A program made the position numbers and the translations under genes. 64,000 nt of DNA. It comes from Apodospora peruviana (Eukaryota > Ascomycota > Sordariomycetes > Sordariales > Lasiosphaeriaceae). The stretch is taken from the NCBI GenBank assembly GCA_033439685.1, contig JAUEDM010000007.1, positions 806,001 through 870,000 on the forward strand. The letters are read 5' to 3'. Each line of letters opens with the position of its first letter. The first letter of the stretch is position 1. Below are positions 11,239 through 24,109 of the stretch, piece after piece. The notes beneath the pieces were generated by a model. That model did no database searches, had not been told where the DNA came from, and was given only the letters and a program-made list of their open reading frames with translations.

Positions 11239-14083
11239 GACGAATGGCAAGCTCGAATGAAAGTGAAGATGCCGCGTCGGTGTGGAAGTGAGGGCGTCAT
11301 GTATTACGATGGTGATTGCATCCCTGGGACCACAAAGAATTTGGGAAATTTGCAGAAGCTGAAGTTGGAGATGGGGAAGTGTTGTGGTGAAGAGTCGTTT
11401 TGTATAGGGGTGCTGTTCTGTGATGATGTGGTTGTTCCGTTGGCGTGTGTAAGTGGTTGCAGGGCCGGTGCGATGCGGTGCAGTACCTACAGGTAGTGGA
11501 TTGCGTACTGCGGGTGATGGGTGCGGTGCTACTGTATAGTGTGTACAGAGGCGAGGATGGTTGAATTGGACAAACAGCTCAGGCAGCGGGAAGAAAGTGG
11601 ACTGCGCGAAAGTGAAGAGGGGGGAGAATTTGAGAATTGGAAAGACAAATGAATGCTGCCCCGAGCCACGAAAGCGAGACAGTTTCTTGGAGGAGCCCGC
11701 GTTAGCGCAGCCGAGAGAAGAAGCCAATCAGTGATGACTGGCGATGTCGACTCGACCGGGGTAGCCACAGTGAGTGAGCGAGGACAGTCACACTGCCAGC
11801 CTGGGAAACCACCCGCCACCGGCCAGCTGACATGCACATGCCCTGGATTGCCAGATCGGGGCGATTCCAGGTTGGGGTGACCACCTTGAGCTTGGAAGTA
11901 CCGGTCTTTGGTTATGCAATTCGTGAAGGGGAATGAGAGACTGGACGGGACCTGCTTTGCTGACGACGACGAATATGTGAGTAATCCATCCAATAAGTTC
12001 CGTTTTACTCCGTAGTTTTCTTCTTTCCTGAAATCTCCGGGTCCAAAGACTGCAGTGCAGCTGCTGGAGCTGTTCATCAAGGTGTTCCTCAGCACACTAG
12101 GTCCCGTCAGGTAGCCCAGGTCACTCCTTCCGTCCTGTTCCCCTTTCCTACCTTGATTCGGGTGCAGGTGGTGGTAGTCAGACTTGACCACAGCATGAGG
12201 TGTCCCGCCCAGTGGATGTTCAGGGGGCTCATACCTCAAGACTTTCCATCCACGGGAAGAGGTACCGAACGGGACAAGCTCGCACGTAACAGGAGCACTT
12301 ACCAAGAAACGGCGATTGCAAATGCCCCAGACTTTTGGACCTTTTCAACCCCAAGGTGTAACCTACCTTTGACATTTTTCGGCCGTCTGAGTATGATGAT
12401 TACTCCTTCAAATGATAGGGGTTAAAGGTAGGCATGTACGGATTACCTATCTTGGGCCTCCCAGATGCGTCAGATGGATAACTCATTTGGCTTAAGCCTA
12501 GCTGGCGCTTACTGGTACTACCTCCTTCAATTCAGCTGCTATTTGATATTACATGGAATTTGAGATGATATCGTCTCTGCCTAGCCCCATCTGCAGGAGT
12601 ATCTGCCATGTTAGATCGAAGCACACAACTATTTTCCGCCTTGCGTACCTGACGGTCAGGGCAGCCGAGATAATGAGATTTTGGTCCAATCCCGAACAGA
12701 TTGAAAGAAATTTCCTCTTGCTGGATTTATATACACCGCTCTTGTGAAAAATCCTCTTGCCTAGCCTTGAGCCGAGGCACTTACACCTCTTCACAATAAG
12801 TTACCTTACCTCTTAAGCATGCATGGTGCTTAGACCCCCCTCCCTCCCAGCCTCCATATATATCCAACGATGGGAACAGATGTGGAAGCTTCCAAGACGG
12901 AACCTACCCTAAGTTAAAATGCCTTAGAATAGTAGCAGCACTAACCTCCCAGAAACAAATAAAACGGAGCAACCTTCCCGCTTGCCGAGCGAAACAACGG
13001 ACTTGCCCAACGTTTTATCGAATTCCCGGATTAGACGGGAACCGATACCCCCTCCTCCCGTCTTTTCCTCATTCAATGCTGCGGGAAAAATATGAGACGT
13101 ATTTGTTAAACCTTTCGTGAAAGCAACCTAAGGCATGCTAGCTACCGTCCCTGATCTTTTGCGTACCCCCCTATATTTGGTGTGAATTTCCGGGATTTCG
13201 CAGCTGCTTCTCTCTACAAAGTACTGTATCAATCTATCTCGATAGCTTTATTAGATAGAATGACTCAAAGTTGAAGATCGTCGCCATCATCGTCAATTGA
13301 CCAGTTATCTATCTAATTGGAAATCAAGTATGACTCGATCAACATCACATTCACCAAAATACATGGAAATTTCATACTTTGTTCAGTTTACCATATCATA
13401 TTGTGTGGAAAATCGCCGGGAACCGAGCAATTCACGGTGTGTGCGTGAATCGCAATTGTGAGCTGATAGCTACCATCCGCGCCGAAGGAGTGATAAAAGA
13501 GCTCACGTCAACCATGACACACACACAGCTGACCAGACATGGGTTATGGTAGGTGAGGTAGGTACACCAGTTCTTTGTGTGTTTGTGACGTGGCGAAGGC
13601 AAAATCGTGACTATTATTCTCGGAAATATCAAGGAGGCGGGCGGGGAACCACCCCAAAGAGCTCACACGGTTCACCGTCATCGCTGAGCCGTTCACGATT
13701 AGGGATACAGCATACAGCGAGAAAGAGAGGGGTGCAAAGTAGTCGGGCCAATAGAAAAAAGAGTAATATCATGGGTCATTGACTACCGTGTAGGTTCCTG
13801 AACTCAGCGAAAACCCGTGAATCTTTTTCACGTTCATATCCTTCCGCGAAGGGAAGGATTATAGTTACGCCAGGTAAACCCGGCCCTCTCTCTCTCCAGA
13901 ATATCCCCGTCCAGACCGAGAAAGTAGGGATGACTTTGCAGTGGGGGAAGCAGTGAACTCTTGTGTTGTTCAAGGAATTCTGATTGATGCCGTTCCTAGC
14001 GGCAGAAAGTTGTGTATCGTAGAGCCTCCCGTTGTCCCTTTTCCATGACACCAAACCAGAAAGAAAATGCGCCAATTCATCCC
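11239..14083. other. intergenic region between the RING-PHD gene and eL43
   Basis: About 2.8 kb with no supported gene. A 258-residue open frame on the minus strand (11529-12305) overlaps the expected promoter of the RING-PHD gene and shows no domain. The motif TACTCCGTA occurs at 12006-12014. AT-rich sequence dominates from 12.5 to 13.5 kb. The right end contains the eL43 3' untranslated region. Confidence 0.5.
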
Positions 14084-14982
14084 TTAAACATCAGCGATCT
14101 CGCGAAGTCTGCGCAGAGTCGAACGCATAGCAGCCGCGGCGGGAGTGCTAAATCGTAGTCAGCATCTTTGCTCAAATGTCCAAGCTCATCAGGACCGCAC
14201 TCACGAGACAGTATAAGCACCACCAGCCATGGTCTTCTTGCAAGACTTGCAGCCCCAGATGCCTACAGCCGAGCGACGGACGGAGTCCTTTCCGCAGAAT
14301 GCTATTTGAGGTCGAAATGTCAGTTATCATACCCCGCCAATCCAGCCACAATCATCGTGGGTTGTCAAGATGGGTGCTGACTCTCGTTGGGTTACGTACT
14401 GCAAGTGTAGCGCGCATGCTGTGACACTTCCTGCTTCTTGACGAGCTTACGGAGCGAAGCACCGTATCTGTGGTTGCAAAGTCAGTATATTTCCCTGGTC
14501 CAGTAGCGAGACACGTGTGGTTTAATGCGGATATGAGAACGTCGCGGCTATCTGCTGAGAGGAATATCGTGATATGGGCCGGTTAAGTCGCCAGGATTTC
14601 GGGTTCATTGAGGAGAGAAAGTCGTATTCGAGGACGCCGCCCAAGTCAAGCAGTTGTACCCTCCAGCCGCAGGGCCCTTGATGCGATCTCAATCCATGGC
14701 GCGCCCTCCGCGACAAAATCTCTCCCACATCATATCAACCAAGGCATTGCTCGTTCAAAATCCTCCGCTCGGGATTTGTGCAGCTCGTCGTCTCGTGTGT
14801 GCAATGCCGGGGGGAAGTTGTCGTCGAAAAAGCGAGGGAAATCAAACTGAAATTATCGAGCAACGTACCTGGTTCCGTACTATTCCCAACCGTTAGCCAC
14901 CAGATCAGGCAAAATAATTCCTCGGGAACCAGAGTTTACATACCTTGCCGGAAATTCCGACCTTCTTTGTGCGCTTGGACAT
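14084..14982 (-). CDS. RPL43: 60S ribosomal protein eL43 (L43/L37a), five exons with an 11-nt micro-exon
   Basis: Zinc-ribbon protein of the cytosolic large ribosomal subunit. Exons: 14982-14944, 14879-14869, 14467-14400, 14301-14205, 14147-14084. They total 279 nt, 92 residues, the usual length for eL43. The start MSKRTKKVGISGK is diagnostic. The 11-nt second exon supplies Y-G-T plus part of R, restoring the conserved GKYGTRYGASLRK stretch; without it the protein would lose those residues and the frame. Next come QHARYTC, FCGKDSV, GIWGCKSCKK (the four Zn-binding Cys are C-x2-C ... C-x2-C), AGGAYTVS and the end REIADV. Introns are 64, 401, 98 and 57 nt, all GT-AG (donors GTATGT, GTACGT, GTACGT, GTGAGT). 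The 401-nt intron is much longer than its neighbours. The family is certain. Confidence 0.96.
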
Positions 14983-16008
14983 TTTGGCTGGGTGATGTGA
15001 CTGCGGTACTAGATATCGCGGGTCGTTGTTGGCGATGCAGTCGTTTTGTCAAATGTCTAGGGCTTTTTTTTCTTGTGTGTGTGTGCGGCCGATTGGGCTG
15101 CGGGTCTGCTGACTGCGAATTTTCGGAATCTAGGCGGAACTTATTTCCCGAACTGCCTGCCGCCCTGCCTGGGCCTCACCTTGCACGCCCCACAATATTG
15201 ATGTGGGTTGCCAGCCGCGGGGTCATGCACAGTCACCACTTATCTCTTAAAGACGCCAGCCGGCGATGAGCTGACAGGAAAATGGACAGCTGGAGGGTGA
15301 TACTCCGTACTTCCACGTGAACTTGATGTCATTTTCAATTTCGAGTCGCCTTTGTTCTCAGAATAATTATCAGGACTGCATTTCTGATAGATATCCTGCA
15401 CAGCCAAGCGGCAAAGGAGAGCTGTCAGTGATTGGTTGAGTGAGATTGTACGGAGAAATCTAGGGGGTGATGTCAACCACGACCACTAACAGCGTCGATC
15501 TGGTTTAAGCTCGGGCAGGATTCAAGGTTTCGGAAACGTCTCCGGGTCGAGGTTGTTTTCACATCACGGCGACGTCGGGCGTAGAACACCAGATACGGCA
15601 TGGAGTGAAGACATGCAGTGGCGTGTGACGGGCTGGGGCAGCTGCACTCCAAACGAGTTCAGCGGACTCCCGTCCAGCAAGCCGGCAGAGATCCACAACA
15701 ACGGTTTGGAACTTTCAATCGTCGGGCCCGTGCCGTTCCCGTTCCAGGTCTAACACCGCCGGCGATGGTTTCCTCTTTGGGGTGGATTGACTGGAATCGA
15801 GGCGATGATGCATCGAGAGGCAAGCACGACGGATCTTTTTATGTCTTTATAGTTCCGCGTACTTGCATTTTCTGATCCATATCTCTCCACTGCAGATAAT
15901 GCTTTTTGAGGCTATCAATTTAATCTTATCTCTACTGTTAGTGCCCGAACGAAGTACATACATCTCATCAACCACCTGCCGAGATTTACATCTACATAAT
16001 CCGTCACA
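14983..16008. other. divergent intergenic region, eL43 / SDH-like gene
   Basis: About 1.0 kb lies between the divergently transcribed eL43 and saccharopine-dehydrogenase-like genes and should hold both promoters. A T-run followed by a short TG repeat lies at 15066-15083, just upstream of eL43, and TACTCCGTA lies at 15301-15309. No gene is visible. Confidence 0.5.
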
Positions 16009-17429
16009 ATGCCGTTTAAACAACACAGCCGACAGTACGATTTGATCGTTTTTGGAGCAACAGGTTCGTTGCAGAGCCAAAATATTATTCGGAAACATAG
16101 ACAACTAACAAAGATGCAGGCTACACGGGGAAATTAACCGCCCAGCACATCACCACCCATCTCCCAACCGACCTCAAATGGGCAGTTGCCGGACGCTCGC
16201 GCGACAAGCTACAGAGGGCAGTGGAGGACCTCAAATTCCTCAATCCGGATCGTCTTCAACCTTCAGTTGAAGTATGCAACCTTTCAGATGACGACCTCAC
16301 CGCCCTCGCCAAAAAGACCCTCATCCTCATCACCACCGTAGGCCCCTACCACCGCTATGGCGAGCACGCATTCAAAGCATGCGCCGAGCAGGGCACCCAC
16401 TACCTCGACGTGACGGGCGAGGCCGTCTGGGTTGCCAAGATGATTCGCAAATACGAGTCCGTCGCCCGATCCAGCGGCGCCAAGATGTTCCCCCAAATCG
16501 GCATCGAATCCGCCCCTCCGGACCTGGTCACCTTCGCTCTCGCCTCCGTTGTTCGCTCGCAGCTCTCCGGGGCCAAGGTCGGCCCGGTGACCGTCTCCAT
16601 CCACAAGTTTAAGTCCGCCCCGTCGGGAGGAACCGTGGCCACGGTCTTGAGCATCCGCGAGAGCTTCTCGCTGCCGGAACTGCAGGCCACCTTCAAGCCG
16701 TATGCCCTCTCGCCGGTGCCCAACCCCAACCGCTCCGCAACACCCAAACGGTCATTCTTGACAAAGCTGACTGGGCTGATCAACCTGCCTATCCTCGGTC
16801 TGCACACAACGGCCCTGCCCAGCTCGACCGACCGCGCTATCGTCCAACGCTCATGGGGCCTCTATGCGTCTGGCGTCGTCCCAGGGCAGCCTTCATACGG
16901 TCCCAACTTCTCTTTCAGCGAGTTCATGCGCACCCGCAGCTGGACGAGCGGGATCATGTTCCATTTCACTCTGATAGGATTCGGACTGCTCTTCGTTATT
17001 CCGCAGTCTTTGCGCAACATAGTCGCCAAATGGCTGGTCAAGCACGGCCCCGGTGAGGGCCCAGACCAGGAATTGGCCAAGACGACAAGTGAGCTGGAGT
17101 ACCGCGGGACTGCGGTGCCTGATGTCGAGGGTGAAACCAAGAGAGGGTTTTGCAGGGCGTGGTACAAGGGAGATGCGTATTACTGTGAGTTTACTTACCC
17201 CTTATCTACACCAGTCGGTGCATATGTTCAAACTAACAATCGTATAACAGTGACGGGTGTTTTACTCGCCGAAGCCGCTTCGAGCCTTCTCGAGGACGAT
17301 GACGTTGCTAGTCAACTTCCCGGTGGCGTCTTCACCGCGGCATGTCTCGGTCAGCCGTTTATTGACCGGCTCGACAATGCTGGATTTCACTTTGAGTCGA
17401 AGCTTGTAGACAAGAATGACCGCTTGTGA
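16009..17429 (+). CDS. saccharopine dehydrogenase-like oxidoreductase (SCCPDH family)
   Basis: NAD(P)-binding oxidoreductase of the SCCPDH group, related in fold to saccharopine dehydrogenase; bacterial relatives include trans-acting enoyl reductases. The substrate in fungi is not established. Three exons (16009-16063, 16120-17184, 17251-17429; introns 56 and 66 nt) give 432 residues. The first splice rebuilds the Rossmann motif GATGYTG (residues 16-22), followed by AVAGRSRDKL. The motif YLDVTGEAVWV follows, typical of the family. A hydrophobic segment near residues 297-316 (HFTLIGFGLLFVIP) matches the membrane-associated segment seen in eukaryotic members. The second splice joins DAYY to LTGVLLAEAA. 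The C-terminus GVFTAACLGQPFIDRL is typical. True lysine-pathway saccharopine dehydrogenases differ in length and motifs, so that function is unlikely. Confidence 0.9.
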
Positions 17430-20400
17430 GCTTACTTTACCTTTAGAGTTAAAACTTGAATCAGCATATATTTAAAGATACCATAGATAAGCAATGCCGG
17501 TGACGTTGAAGAATACCTACCTACCTACATCCCTTACGTAACCCCTTGACAGTGATGGTTTTTGCGAGCTTCTTATAGCACATCCGAGCGTTCCAATTTA
17601 AATGGCTGGTTCCTATACACATGATCATATCCTGAAATTATAGCCTTCACATATGGCCATAGGTATCTAGGTACTGTAATAACTAGGGAGCCACCTTCTT
17701 CGATAAAGGAATAAGGGTCAGACTAGGTAGTGAGCAAACTTCTGGCCCCTCATCCGTCCTGGCTGGCTCCTTTTCGACAAGAAAACTACCCAAATGTCCC
17801 CCTCATACTCACATGTCAAAGACCGGCAGCTATTTCAAATTAAGGACTTGAACTGATAAAGAAGAAACATTTTAGCTGGCATGGGATGAAAAGCAAACGA
17901 GTAATTATTACATATTGAGGGCATTACAGAATTCGCAATAGGCGTGTCGTACGGGGTTAGTTGGTCATGAATGCTGTTCCTTTTGTAGAAAGGACCTGTT
18001 CAGTTCCACCCCGACAAGCGACTTGGTCTAGAACCATACCTCTCTCCTTGACTTTAGATATCTGTATGCTCAACAATCTCCGGTGTCAGGTAAACTCCTC
18101 TCGTAATACTCTTTCCAAAAACAGGTCCATGCATAGAAAGATTCCAACCACCAATAATCGGATCACGGATGTGCTGGTGAACGACCCGCGCGAACACAAA
18201 GCAGCACATAAACCTGCCCCATTTTAAAAGCCACAATCTCCCCATTTCGGATTTTCTGTCTGCCAATCAAGTCATCGCACGTTTTCCGTCTTATACCAAG
18301 TGGTTCGTCGGGATGGCCGGCAGGCGCCTTCCGGTTACCGAACTCCGAACGAAACTTCCATTCCGTCATGATTCGCATGGCATGGCATGGCGTGGCATGG
18401 CATCCGTATTCCGTGCTTCTGTGTGTAAGTCGGGTGCCTTGCTGAAGTAGATCGTAAGACGACACCACCCCTGAAATAGGGCGAGCAGACAGACCAGTCG
18501 TAGGAGAGAGATCCAGGAGCAAGATAGATGGGCAGATCTAGAACTTCTTGACCGAGCTCTCGAAAAGGTTCAAGTTAGGTTAGGTCAGGTATATATGCAT
18601 ATTTTCTTTATATATACGTCCATCATTGCTGCTGTGTCTCGTTGGGCACCGTGAAAGCGTTGCGTGGCGTAGCGTGTTCCGAGTCTCACGACAGACGGAC
18701 AGACTTACCCGCCGCCATCGGCCACGGCAGAACCCTTCCTTGCATATATGTCTGATCCTGTGGAACATGACGAGAATGAAAGATGATATTATCGTATCTT
18801 GAAGTTTGTTCGCCGCCATCGGCCGATTTTTTAGTGTTGGAATACAGAAACACTGCATTGATTCGGTACGTGATAACACCACCTATGTACTCCCGCGATC
18901 AGGTCGATAGCCGACATACTACGGTTTTGTTACATGTCAAAGAGAGTGACACGTTGCCTTCGGGTCTGTATGTGTCATCTGTCTGTCTATCTCCATGCAA
19001 GGACACCTGTGTGTACAGCCTCCAACTTAATTCCGTGGACTGATCTTTAACCTCATGGTATTATCAGGCTGAGCTGAGCTGAGCTGAACTGAGCGGTGTC
19101 GACGGAGTCAAGTCCACGGGTACGTTGTCGTTGGCGGAGATGACCGCTCTGTAGGTACGTTCTTTTTTGTTGCTTTCATGCTGTTCTGTGAGCCATACAG
19201 GAGAATTGTGGAACTACGTGATGCGGGCGGCAGAAGAGAATGGTGATCATGATGCTCTCTCCCGGACCGGTTGGTGACAATCATCGCATCTGCTACGCCC
19301 CGATTCGCTAGCAATGACTGCTGCTCGGTGCCGAAGACAAAGAAAAAAACATTGTGGCAAACAGAAGCAAAATTTGGGTGGACACATTGTAGAAAGACAA
19401 TGGCCAGCGCGTTGTTGTCAACATTGGAAAATCTCGAGAGACTGAAACGAGCCACCGGCGTTTTCAAGTAGGTATTTGCCTTGCCTCACCTCTGACACTT
19501 CGTATATGCAGTTACAACACATGCGTATCAAAAGAGGCACGATAACAACAACAAAGAGGGATCACGAGATATGTGAAAAGGGGGAAAGATTGCCTGGCTG
19601 CCTTACTCAAGCTGGGAAATACCAAGTACATCCATACATAGACATGTGTATACCCAGATTCAACCAACAATAATGATGGTGAGAAAATGTACTTCACGCA
19701 AAGCGAAAAAAAAGAATTTAGGCTCTGTTTAATCCTCGGAACACCAGAAATTTATTGCGCTTCATCCATCCGTCGGTTGGTAAACCTTTCTTCAGGTACT
19801 GATGAGCAAAGAATGATAAAGAAGATTGCCACGATAACAACAACCACTGATCCGGAATGCAATATCGTCCTGATCTGACCCAGCCCGCAACAGAAAAAAG
19901 GTTCTCGTCACTCACATCGTTATCGATTACCGATATCGCAGATATCCCCGATGTAACTTGGATATACCTAGGAACCTACATATGAACAGACACTTGAGAA
20001 GGGATCGGGAGCAAATGAACTTCATCTTGCTGAACGACGCCCTTTTAGAGGAGGCGATAGAAATCACTGAAGCCAAGTACAGCACCATACCAAACGAAAG
20101 CCTCGAGGTTTGATGTAGTTCAGGTAGCTTCCCAGAAAGGAACCCCAAAAAACTGCACTTTTTAAGAGCCTCACCGCTGTTCCTTTTCATTTTTGTGGCG
20201 GGTTTATGCCGCATGACGCACGCCCATCCGATGACGCCCATCTGACGACGCCGCGGTTGTTGGTCTGTCTGTACGGATTACCTTTGTAGGAAAAGCACGG
20301 TACTTTATCTCAGACATAGTTTATCAGTATATACACTATGATGCGTGTTGGTGTATATCCGGGTCCGTAGATACCAACCAACAACCCAATATCGTAGCAG

Positions 20401-23400
20401 GCTGGCTGGTCGCAAACCATCCATCAAACCAAGGGCAATCACACATCTCTTCTCTGGATGAAGCATCGCAAATATCCCAGTATACATGCTATAATACCGG
20501 TACCTACCAAAGTACAAACCGGGCACTGGGCAAAATGCAGCCAGCCAGCCAACTAGCCAGAAAGGAAGAAGCGGGATGGTCCTCTCTCTCTCTCCCTTCC
20601 GAGACACAAGGGTAAGGGGAGACATGGAATTTTCCAAAAGGAGTAATAATTAAGTTAGGTAGGCAATTTAAACGTATATCTGTCTGTTTTTGTGTGTAGT
20701 AGTATCGCCGGTTATGCGCTACCTACATCCGCACGCAATATCAACACTCAGGTTCCATGTCTCGTCATCTACACATCACATTCCTTTTTGGACAAACTTG
20801 TTAATTAATATCTTCTGCCTTTTACGCTACCGGATGACTGACTGATACTACTTACTAACTGACAACTGCTCACTGCAATGCAATGCAATGGAAACGGATA
20901 GCTGCAGACCCGAGAATCACAACAGCAGAAAACAATCAACGCTGCAAGAAAAAAGTCTGACTGAGTGGGTGGGTTAGATGCCCAACTTGGAACACGGATA
21001 GGTACCGTATGTACATGTATAGTACCTAAATCCTGCGCGTGGCAAGGCGGTTGGTAGATTGGCAGCCTCGCGGATATGAACATGAACATGAACATGACGC
21101 ACAGCTCTTTCCGCTGGCTGGGACCCGATCGATGATCAACCAGACGGAAGGAAAGCTGTGACCGAAAAAAGAAGAGCCCTGCTTAAGAGGACGCACAACA
21201 TTCCGATCAAACGCCATACTCATCATCATCAATCGAGCCACTATCGACTGACACAAGATATCTGGAACCTGACACCGAGTCCGCCCCGAGCGAGAACATT
21301 TCTCCAAACACAGCAGCAGCAGCATCTCTCAACAGACTTAATTCGCTGTTGTGTGAGAATGATGATGCCTGGATGGATCGGACAACGCCAAATCGCTGCT
21401 GTCGTGGCAGACATCGAACGGCGGCAGCGGCCTGATGAGGTGAAACCAACATGCCAGAATATAGTAGTGACTGACGGAAGGGTATACAGCGAGAGACAAA
21501 CGCCAAACAACAGCGCCTTGGCTGTGTTTCTTTGTATAACACCAGGCAAGGCTGGCTAGCCATGTGGCAAAAAGCGCCCCCTCTCCACAAAACATCGACA
21601 AGAAAGAAAAAAGACCCAAAAGTGAGATGAAACAACAATAGAACGCCGCCCGTAGATCGACGCGCCCACAGCTGTCCGTCATCCAGCAGCAATCTGCAAG
21701 GCCAGCCGGCCAGCCAAGACGAACCCATAGGTTCATCCGGCAGAAAGAAAAGGGGAGTTCGGAGCCTACCTTGGCATGATGATACATAGATCAAAGAACC
21801 ACAAGGCTGTGTATACGTACGTACTCAGCAGTAGCCATGAGGCGTGGCAAAAAAGCACTCATCCATCCATCATCGTCGCCCATTATCGTGCCATTGTCGT
21901 GCTCGGTGGAGAAGGGAAGAAGGTTCGATAAGCCCAGCAGCCTTTTTAGCCAAGACTTTCGCCGGGTCTGCCGCTCGTCAGCAGCAGCTTTCTCTTGCAT
22001 CCGGCTGGACCGAATGAGTTCATTGCGGCCCAAGGGCATGATGAAAATCAGGTAGAAAAAATCCCGATAGTAGCTACATTAGGCTCGAATGAATGAAGGC
22101 AATGAAAACACGAGAAGCTTTGGCAGAGATCAACACCGCCCCTTTCTCCTCCAGATTGTGGGAGCATCCCAAACAATACTGCGCGGAACATTTTGCGGAT
22201 AGCCGTGCAAACCAAATCAATCAGCCATCATCCGTTGTGTGTGGGGGTTTAAACAAGGTAAAATGGCTTTGTATAGGACCGACTGATATGCTGTGCTCAA
22301 GCCACATACCACTTGAACTTCCGAATGTCCCCAGAGTAGGTTGATTTGATAGGAGAAACACAATATTTATCCCGAGAAATCTATAGCCCAAACGGAATGA
22401 AGCTCGAGGAAAAGTCGTTTCGACAGCATCGGATGAAGGCTCGGTCCACCTCGTAGTTGCCAGCAAAAGCACGATGATATTGCTCGCTGGATTTGATTCT
22501 CTTTGCAGATCTCGCTCCGTGCTTTACAGAGCATTTGCCCGGTACCACCCTTGGCCAAGATAGGTAGTATCGGGTACTCACAGAATGGTTCTCCATGAGA
22601 AGAGGCGGTGCCAGACTGACGGAGCCGCAACCTGCAACGACTGACAGTGGTGTGAGGGGCTACCACCGGAGCCGAGCCATGTGTGACACCCCGAACGGCG
22701 GACATAGGGATATGGGAGAACCGGCAAAGAAATGAAGGGATCTCGGCATCAAGGCTTGTGAGACCGGCGGTGAGAAAGCCAAGTTTCCAGCTCGACAAGG
22801 CCAATCGGATAGCTACTGGAGGCGGTGCATGACCAATTACCACGAATTACGTGGACCGCCTGTGAACTGGGGCACCCTTTAAGGAACGGGGCGTTTTGAT
22901 GCAAAATGAAGCTGTCAGCGAATAAAAAGAAACGAGGCTGCAGCTTTCACCGTGTACTTGGGGGTGTGGTAGTCTTTGGCCGGCTGCTGGGATTCGCTCC
23001 AGGCTGCATTGGCCTTGCATATGCAGGCATTTCACAGAGGTGTCGGGCGTTGCCTGAGCAAGCAGCAAGGAATCGCAAGGCAACCGCTAGGCCACCATCT
23101 GCCTTGTTCATATCTGGACCATGTGAACGGGTGGTTCGCCACAAAACCAGCATTCCGGGAATATTGAGATGGGCAACTACAACATGGTAGAAAATCCCGA
23201 TCTTGTTAGAGTGCAACTCTCGATATTGCGGCGCAGGGAACTTTGTAGCTTGGTCAGCTCGGTCGCCGAAACCAGTGATCGGGTACAGCTCCGTTACCTT
23301 GGACGTGCGGGGAGCTCAGCTCTTCTTCAAGGAGGTTACGAGAATAGCAAACCCCGCTGCCAGTCAAGCTTGACCAAGCTTCAACGTGGCCCGCTGTGTC

Positions 23401-24109
23401 GTTCTGAATAGAACCCGGGACCAGGTGATATCCTTTGGCGTTGGCCTTGCAGAAGTCGCGTCAAAGGTCCCCTCACACCGCCAGAGCCGACCCAATCGTG
23501 GGGGCCGGTGCACCTCCCTTTCTTGTTGGAAGCGAAAAGAGGCGACGACGAAGAACCGCCGCCCCTCCTCACCCCAGCTTCCAGACCGAAGCGGGGCGAC
23601 ACACCTTGTACTCCTTCTGGTACCGGTGTACTTGAGGCTAAGGACTCCAACGACAAGAGTGGCATGCCTTGTGCTGAAACACATCCCAGTTGCCCGGCAT
23701 CTGCTGCTTCTGGTGGTGCTCCTTTTGTTTTCGGATGTGATGGTTCCCTGAGATCGCCTTTGTGTTAGCCCAGCGCATCGACACACACACACACACACAA
23801 CGCGATAGCCTGATATGATTCATCGAAGCCATATCGACCCGTACCCTACTTCAGAGAAGTTGTTGTGGTCTGACGTTCCCGTCCCTTGCCAGTTAACTGA
23901 TCACACTGGCGACCTTCCCGTATAAGTCGGCTTCTCTCTCACACTCTCGTCCGCCTCACTTCCCGAACTACCGGGAAGACCATCGCCCACCTTATAAAGT
24001 GAAAGAAACCAACCCTCACTTCGACACATTGCTTCCCGGTTATATCACCCCAGTCAAACAACTGTGCCCGAGTATTCAACACTCGCATGTGAACTAGTGC
24101 TTCACAATA
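17430..24109. other. 6.7-kb gene-poor region upstream of the 638-residue gene
   Basis: The longest non-coding stretch of the window. Open frames are short, overlap on both strands and lack domains. Visible sequence features are simple repeats: GCATG units at 18375-18403, GCTGA units at 19068-19094, ATGAAC units at 21076-21096, and an (AC)9 run at 23781-23799. AGGTA/TACCT words are frequent at the left end. It may be a large regulatory region or long leader for the gene starting at 24110, or may contain non-coding RNAs; nothing in the sequence proves either. Confidence 0.45.

Noticed and set aside
11529..12305. 258-codon minus frame upstream of the RING-PHD gene
   Set aside because: No motif, low-complexity Ser/Pro content, and it occupies the expected promoter and leader of the RING-PHD gene.
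14468..14868. Small nucleolar RNA in the long eL43 intron
   Set aside because: No convincing C box with a paired D box and flanking stem, and no H/ACA layout, seen by eye.
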